NCBI GenBank assembly: GCA_031253365.1
Contig: JAIRWE010000126.1
Span: 1 to 16,479 of the forward strand
DNA: 16,479 nucleotides
From: Oscillospiraceae bacterium
GTDB taxonomy: Bacteria > Bacillota > Clostridia > Oscillospirales > Ruminococcaceae
Direction: 5' to 3'
Both the position numbers and the translations under genes were made by a program. This document shows positions 13,090 through 16,479 of the stretch, one piece after another. The number at the start of each line of letters is the position of its first letter. Position 1 is the first letter of the stretch. The notes beneath the pieces were generated by a model. The model was not told where the DNA came from and did no database searches. It saw nothing but the letters and a program-made list of their open reading frames with translations.

Positions 13090-14945
13090 GCGCCTTGCGC
13101 CTTCTCAAATTGGCTGTTGTACAGCTCGGCGTAAAACCCGCCCCGCGCGATTAACTCGTCGTGGCTGCCCTGTTCCGCTATGTCGCCGTCTCTCATTACG
13201 AGAATCAAGTCGGCGTTCTTGATTGTGGAAAGCCTGTGAGCGATTACAAAGCTCGTCCGTTCCCGCATAAGGTCGTCCATCGCCCTTTGGATGCGCGATT
13301 CCGTCAGGGTGTCAACCGAACTCGTCGCCTCGTCGAGGATAAGTATTCTCGGGGCGGCGAGAACCGCCCTCGCGATTGTCAAAAGCTGCTTTTGCCCCTG
13401 CGAAACATTGGTGACTTCCTCGTTGAGCGTCATGTTATAGCCGTCGGGGAGCGTTTTTATGAAGTGGTGGGCGTGGGCGGCTCTCGCGGCGGCGATAACC
13501 TCGTCGTCGGCGGCGCAAAGACGCCCGTAACGGATATTCTCCATAATCGAACCGTTGAACAGCCAAGTGTCTAGAAGCACCATCCCGAACGCCGAGCGTA
13601 TTTCGCTCCTGTCATAAACGCGCAAATCCCGTCCGTCCACGAGTATTGAGCCGCAGTACACGTCATAAAACCGCATTAACAGTTTAATTATGGTGGTTTT
13701 CCCCGCGCCGGTCGGACCCACTATGGCTATTTTCTGCCCCGCCCTTATTTTAGCGGAAAAATCGTTTATGATAATTTTTTCCTCGTTGTAGCCGAAACGC
13801 ACGTGCTTAAACTCCACGCTGCACGTTATATCCGAGGCGGAATGCGGTTTTTCCGCCGACGGCGGCATTTCCTCGCTGCCGAGGAACTCGAAAACGCGCT
13901 CCGCGGCGGCAAACGTCGACTGGACCATACCCGACACCTGCGCGATTTGTCCCAGCGGTTGGGTGAACTGCCGCGTATACTGAATGAACGCCTGAATATC
14001 ACCCACGTTAATCCTTCCGTGAATGGTAAAATACCCGCCTATAATCGCAACGGCGACATAGCCCAAATTGCCCACGAACATCATCGTCGGCATCATCAGT
14101 CCGGAAAACGCCTGCGCCCTCCACGCCGAATGATACAGCATACCGTTATCCTCGTCAAACCGCTTCATTACGCGATTTTCGGCGTTGAACGCGCGAACGG
14201 TGTTCTGCGCCCCGAACACCTCCTCAATCTGCCCGTTCACGTGGCCGAGGTATTCCTGCTGATTTTTGAAATGTTTTTGTGAAATTTTCACGACGACGGA
14301 TACCAAAACAATCGAAACCGGCATGACCACAAGAGCGATGAGCGTCATTACCCAGTCGATTGACAGCATCATGGCAAGTATTCCGATTACCGTGACGATT
14401 GACGTGATAATCTGCGTCAGGCTTTGGTTAAGACTCTGCGAAAGCGTGTCTATGTCGTTGGTGATAATCGAAAGCGTTTCCCCGTGGTTCTTGCTGTCGA
14501 AAAACTTAAACGGCATACGGTGGATTTTCTCGCTTAAATTCTTCCGCAGCTTGTAGGTCAGCTTTTGCGAAACGCCCGTCATCAGCCACCCCTGAATATA
14601 AGAGAACAGCGCGCTTACTATGTACAAGCACAAAACGGTAAGCAAAATCCCGCTTATCTTCGCGAAATCTATTCCGGTTCCGCCCGTCAGTTTTCCCATC
14701 AGACCTTTGGCAAGTTCCGTCGTCGCGTTCCCGAGTATTTTCGGACCGACGATGGCGAAAACCGTGCTTCCCGCCGCGAAGGCGAAAACAAAAGCCAGCG
14801 CGACTTTATACGCCGAAAGATACGCCGACAGCGTTTTGAGCGTAGCCTTGAAATTCTTGGGCTTTTCGACCTGCATCATCGGGCGCGGCGGACCGCCGGG
14901 AGGTCCCATGCGCCGCCTTCTTTGCGGTTGGTTTTTTTCGTCCAT
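13086..14945 (-). CDS. ABC exporter, consensus half (TM288/BmrD-like), Q-loop Gln replaced by Leu
   Basis: A 619-residue half-transporter with an N-terminal six-helix membrane domain (about residues 45-335) fused to a nucleotide-binding domain (about 375-610). Walker A is GPTGAGKTT (410-418), the signature VSQGQ (514-518), Walker B ILILDEA with catalytic Glu539 and the switch His570 in VIAHRLST. The Q-loop reads GMVLLDTWLF where the family normally has GMVLQDT: residue 458 is Leu (CTA, 13574-13572), one base from CAA. The N-terminal tail (residues 8-24) is rich in Arg, Pro, Gly and Met. The ATG at 14945 overlaps the stop of the upstream gene by one base and has GGGGAGG 8 bases upstream; an alternative GTG at 14948 is too close to it. 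It pairs with the upstream half to form a heterodimeric, probably multidrug or lipid, exporter. Its stop overlaps that of the converging glycosidase gene by 4 bases. Confidence 0.94.
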   Translation of the reverse strand: MDEKNQPQRRRRMGPPGGPPRPMMQVEKPKNFKATLKTLSAYLSAYKVALAFVFAFAAGSTVFAIVGPKILGNATTELAKGLMGKLTGGTGIDFAKISGILLTVLCLYIVSALFSYIQGWLMTGVSQKLTYKLRKNLSEKIHRMPFKFFDSKNHGETLSIITNDIDTLSQSLNQSLTQIITSIVTVIGILAMMLSIDWVMTLIALVVMPVSIVLVSVVVKISQKHFKNQQEYLGHVNGQIEEVFGAQNTVRAFNAENRVMKRFDEDNGMLYHSAWRAQAFSGLMMPTMMFVGNLGYVAVAIIGGYFTIHGRINVGDIQAFIQYTRQFTQPLGQIAQVSGMVQSTFAAAERVFEFLGSEEMPPSAEKPHSASDITCSVEFKHVRFGYNEEKIIINDFSAKIRAGQKIAIVGPTGAGKTTIIKLLMRFYDVYCGSILVDGRDLRVYDRSEIRSAFGMVLLDTWLFNGSIMENIRYGRLCAADDEVIAAARAAHAHHFIKTLPDGYNMTLNEEVTNVSQGQKQLLTIARAVLAAPRILILDEATSSVDTLTESRIQRAMDDLMRERTSFVIAHRLSTIKNADLILVMRDGDIAEQGSHDELIARGGFYAELYNSQFEKAQGA

Positions 14946-16479
14946 CACACATTCCTCCCCTCAAGCTCTTCTTTCGATAATTGCGAGTAGGCGGTTTGTC
15001 TGTAAGGCTCGCAGGTTTCAAGCAACCGGGCGTGCGTTCCTATTCCCGCGACGACGCCGTGTTCAAGGACTATTATGCGGTCGGCGTTCATAACCGTGCT
15101 GATTCGCTGGGCGACAATTATAACCGTGCTGTTTTTTGTCGCCTCGGATTCAAAAAGCGCCTTCCTTAAAGCGGCGTCGGTTTTGAAGTCCAAAGCGGAG
15201 AAGCTGTCGTCAAAAATATAAATCTCGGGGTTTTTGGCAATGGCACGCGCGATTGAAAGCCGTTGCCTCTGCCCCCCGGAAACGTTGGAACCGCCTTGGG
15301 AAATCGCTTCATCATACTTGCCGTCCTTGGACTCTATGAATTCTTCCGCCTGCGCGATTCGCGCCGCCCGAACAACGCGCTCATCGTCCATACCCTCGTC
15401 GGAATAAGCGATATTCGAGCGAACCGTTCCCGAAAACAGATAGCTCTTCTGCGGGATATACCCGATTTTATCGCGCAAATCCTCCAGCGTCACGTCTTTG
15501 ACGTTCACGCCGTCAATCAGTATTTCCCCTTCGGTCACGTCAAAAAAGCGGACGATAAGATTAACAAGCGTGGATTTCCCCGAACCCGTGGAACCGATAA
15601 TCGCCGTGGTTTCACCCGCGTTTGAAACGAAGCTGACATTGTTAAGGGCGTTTTCCTCCGCGTTGCGGTAACGGAACGAAACGCCGCGAAACTCCACCCG
15701 CCCCGTTATGTCCTTGAACTTCACGGGATTTTCGGGATTATTCACGCTGACCGGCTTATCCAAAACCTCTCCGATGCGCCTGAACGAAATCACCGCCCTC
15801 GGAAGTATGACCGACATCATCGACAACATGAGGAACGACATGATAATTTGCATGGCGTAATTTATGAAGGCGATTAAATCCCCCACAAGCATCGTCCCCG
15901 CGTCGATTTGCTTCGCGCCCTCCCATATTATGAGAACGGACACCCCGTTCATAATGAACATCATGGTCGGGAACATCGTCGCCATTACGCGGTTGATGAA
16001 AATGTTTATTTTCGTCAAATCCAAATTGGCGACGTCAAAACGCTTCTTCTCGTGTTCCTCGCGGGAAAAAGCCCTGATTACCGGCAAACCCGTAAGAATT
16101 TCGCGTGAAACGCGGTTGAGATTGTCGATTAACTTTTGTATGCGGTTGAATTTCGGCACCGCGACAACAAAAAGGGCAAGGACAATCGTGAAGATAATTC
16201 CCACGGCAAGCCCGATGACCCAACCCATTTCGCTCCCTTGGCGGATTACTTTGAAAAACGCGCCCAAACCCATTATCGGGGCAAAAATCAACAGCCTTAC
16301 CCCCATGGCGAGAAACATTTGGGTTTGCTGAACGTCGTTGGTGCAGCGCGTTATCAACGACGCCGCGGAAAGCTCGTCGAATTCGCGGTTCCCGAACCGC
16401 AAAACCCTCCGAAGGGTCATCCTTCGCGTTTCCCTCGCGAAAAACGCGGCCAATCCGGCGGTGAGGAACGTCACGGTTA
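14945..16479 (-). CDS. ABC exporter, degenerate half (TM287/BmrC-like), N-terminus cut by right edge
   Basis: The frame is open to the right edge; about 511 residues are visible and, by comparison with the usual 570-590, roughly 70-80 N-terminal residues are missing. The GTG near the edge (16474) is an internal valine codon, not a start. Most of the membrane domain is present, including the coupling region LITRCTNDVQQTQMF. The nucleotide-binding domain has Walker A GSTGSGKST, an intact Q-loop (YIPQKSYLF) and signature VSGGQ. After Walker B (IYIFDDS) an Asp replaces the catalytic Glu, and the switch His is Gln (IIVAQRIST). These two changes mark the non-catalytic half of heterodimeric exporters. 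It would provide the signature motif for its partner's active site. The stop overlaps the partner's ATG in TGATG, so the two halves are translationally coupled. Confidence 0.95.
   Translation of the reverse strand, partial: TVTFLTAGLAAFFARETRRMTLRRVLRFGNREFDELSAASLITRCTNDVQQTQMFLAMGVRLLIFAPIMGLGAFFKVIRQGSEMGWVIGLAVGIIFTIVLALFVVAVPKFNRIQKLIDNLNRVSREILTGLPVIRAFSREEHEKKRFDVANLDLTKINIFINRVMATMFPTMMFIMNGVSVLIIWEGAKQIDAGTMLVGDLIAFINYAMQIIMSFLMLSMMSVILPRAVISFRRIGEVLDKPVSVNNPENPVKFKDITGRVEFRGVSFRYRNAEENALNNVSFVSNAGETTAIIGSTGSGKSTLVNLIVRFFDVTEGEILIDGVNVKDVTLEDLRDKIGYIPQKSYLFSGTVRSNIAYSDEGMDDERVVRAARIAQAEEFIESKDGKYDEAISQGGSNVSGGQRQRLSIARAIAKNPEIYIFDDSFSALDFKTDAALRKALFESEATKNSTVIIVAQRISTVMNADRIIVLEHGVVAGIGTHARLLETCEPYRQTAYSQLSKEELEGRNV

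Noticed and set aside
16472..16474. GTG as the start of the right-edge exporter gene
   Set aside because: The frame is open through the edge, and about 70-80 residues of the membrane domain would be missing; this is an internal Val.

Overview
The window looks like chromosomal DNA from an anaerobic member of the Bacillota (Clostridia-like). The evidence is a set of strong GGAGG-type ribosome binding sites, AT-rich intergenic promoters with sigma-A style boxes, a TmcAL/YlbM tRNA-modifying enzyme typical of Bacillota, acetate kinase, an archaeal/eukaryotic-type prolyl-tRNA synthetase with a C-terminal zinc domain, and a BmrCD/TM287-288-type ABC exporter pair. Coding DNA is fairly GC-rich and the gaps are AT-rich. 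I cannot place it to genus. I see no rRNA, tRNA, CRISPR array, IS element or phage gene. No non-coding stretch exceeds 300 bases; the largest gaps are 1989-2147, 5754-5907 and 12000-12117, and all three are divergent promoter regions.

Layout from left to right. (1) 1-1988, minus strand: proS followed by a truncated MTA/SAH-deaminase-like amidohydrolase that runs off the left edge. (2) 2148-4470, plus strand: a two-gene operon of poorly characterised proteins, a membrane protein with two YcxB/PH-like halves and a 480-residue protein with a ParB/sulfiredoxin-like DGHH motif. (3) 4482-5753, minus strand: ackA with a clear intrinsic terminator and a structured leader, divergent from plus-strand tmcAL (5908-7071). 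Both enzymes handle acetate, and a 32-bp-spaced direct repeat lies between them. (4) 7083-11999, minus strand: a tightly packed run ilvD - radC - ABC ATPase - two ABC-2 permeases, with an overlap or a 1-base gap at the first two junctions. (5) 12118-13089, plus strand: a small GH88/GH105-like glycosidase, divergent from ilvD. (6) 13086-16479, minus strand: a heterodimeric ABC exporter, whose upstream (degenerate) subunit is cut by the right edge.

Gene orientation alternates repeatedly, giving three divergent promoter regions and three convergent junctions (4470/4557, 7071/7083, 13089/13086). Only the first convergent junction has a visible intrinsic terminator.

The most interesting material is the uncharacterised operon at 2148-4470 with an inverted repeat in its promoter, the paired repeats between ackA and tmcAL, and a Q-loop glutamine-to-leucine substitution in the otherwise catalytically complete half of the exporter. 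I did not find a clear novel defence or mobile system. Most of the window is housekeeping and transport.
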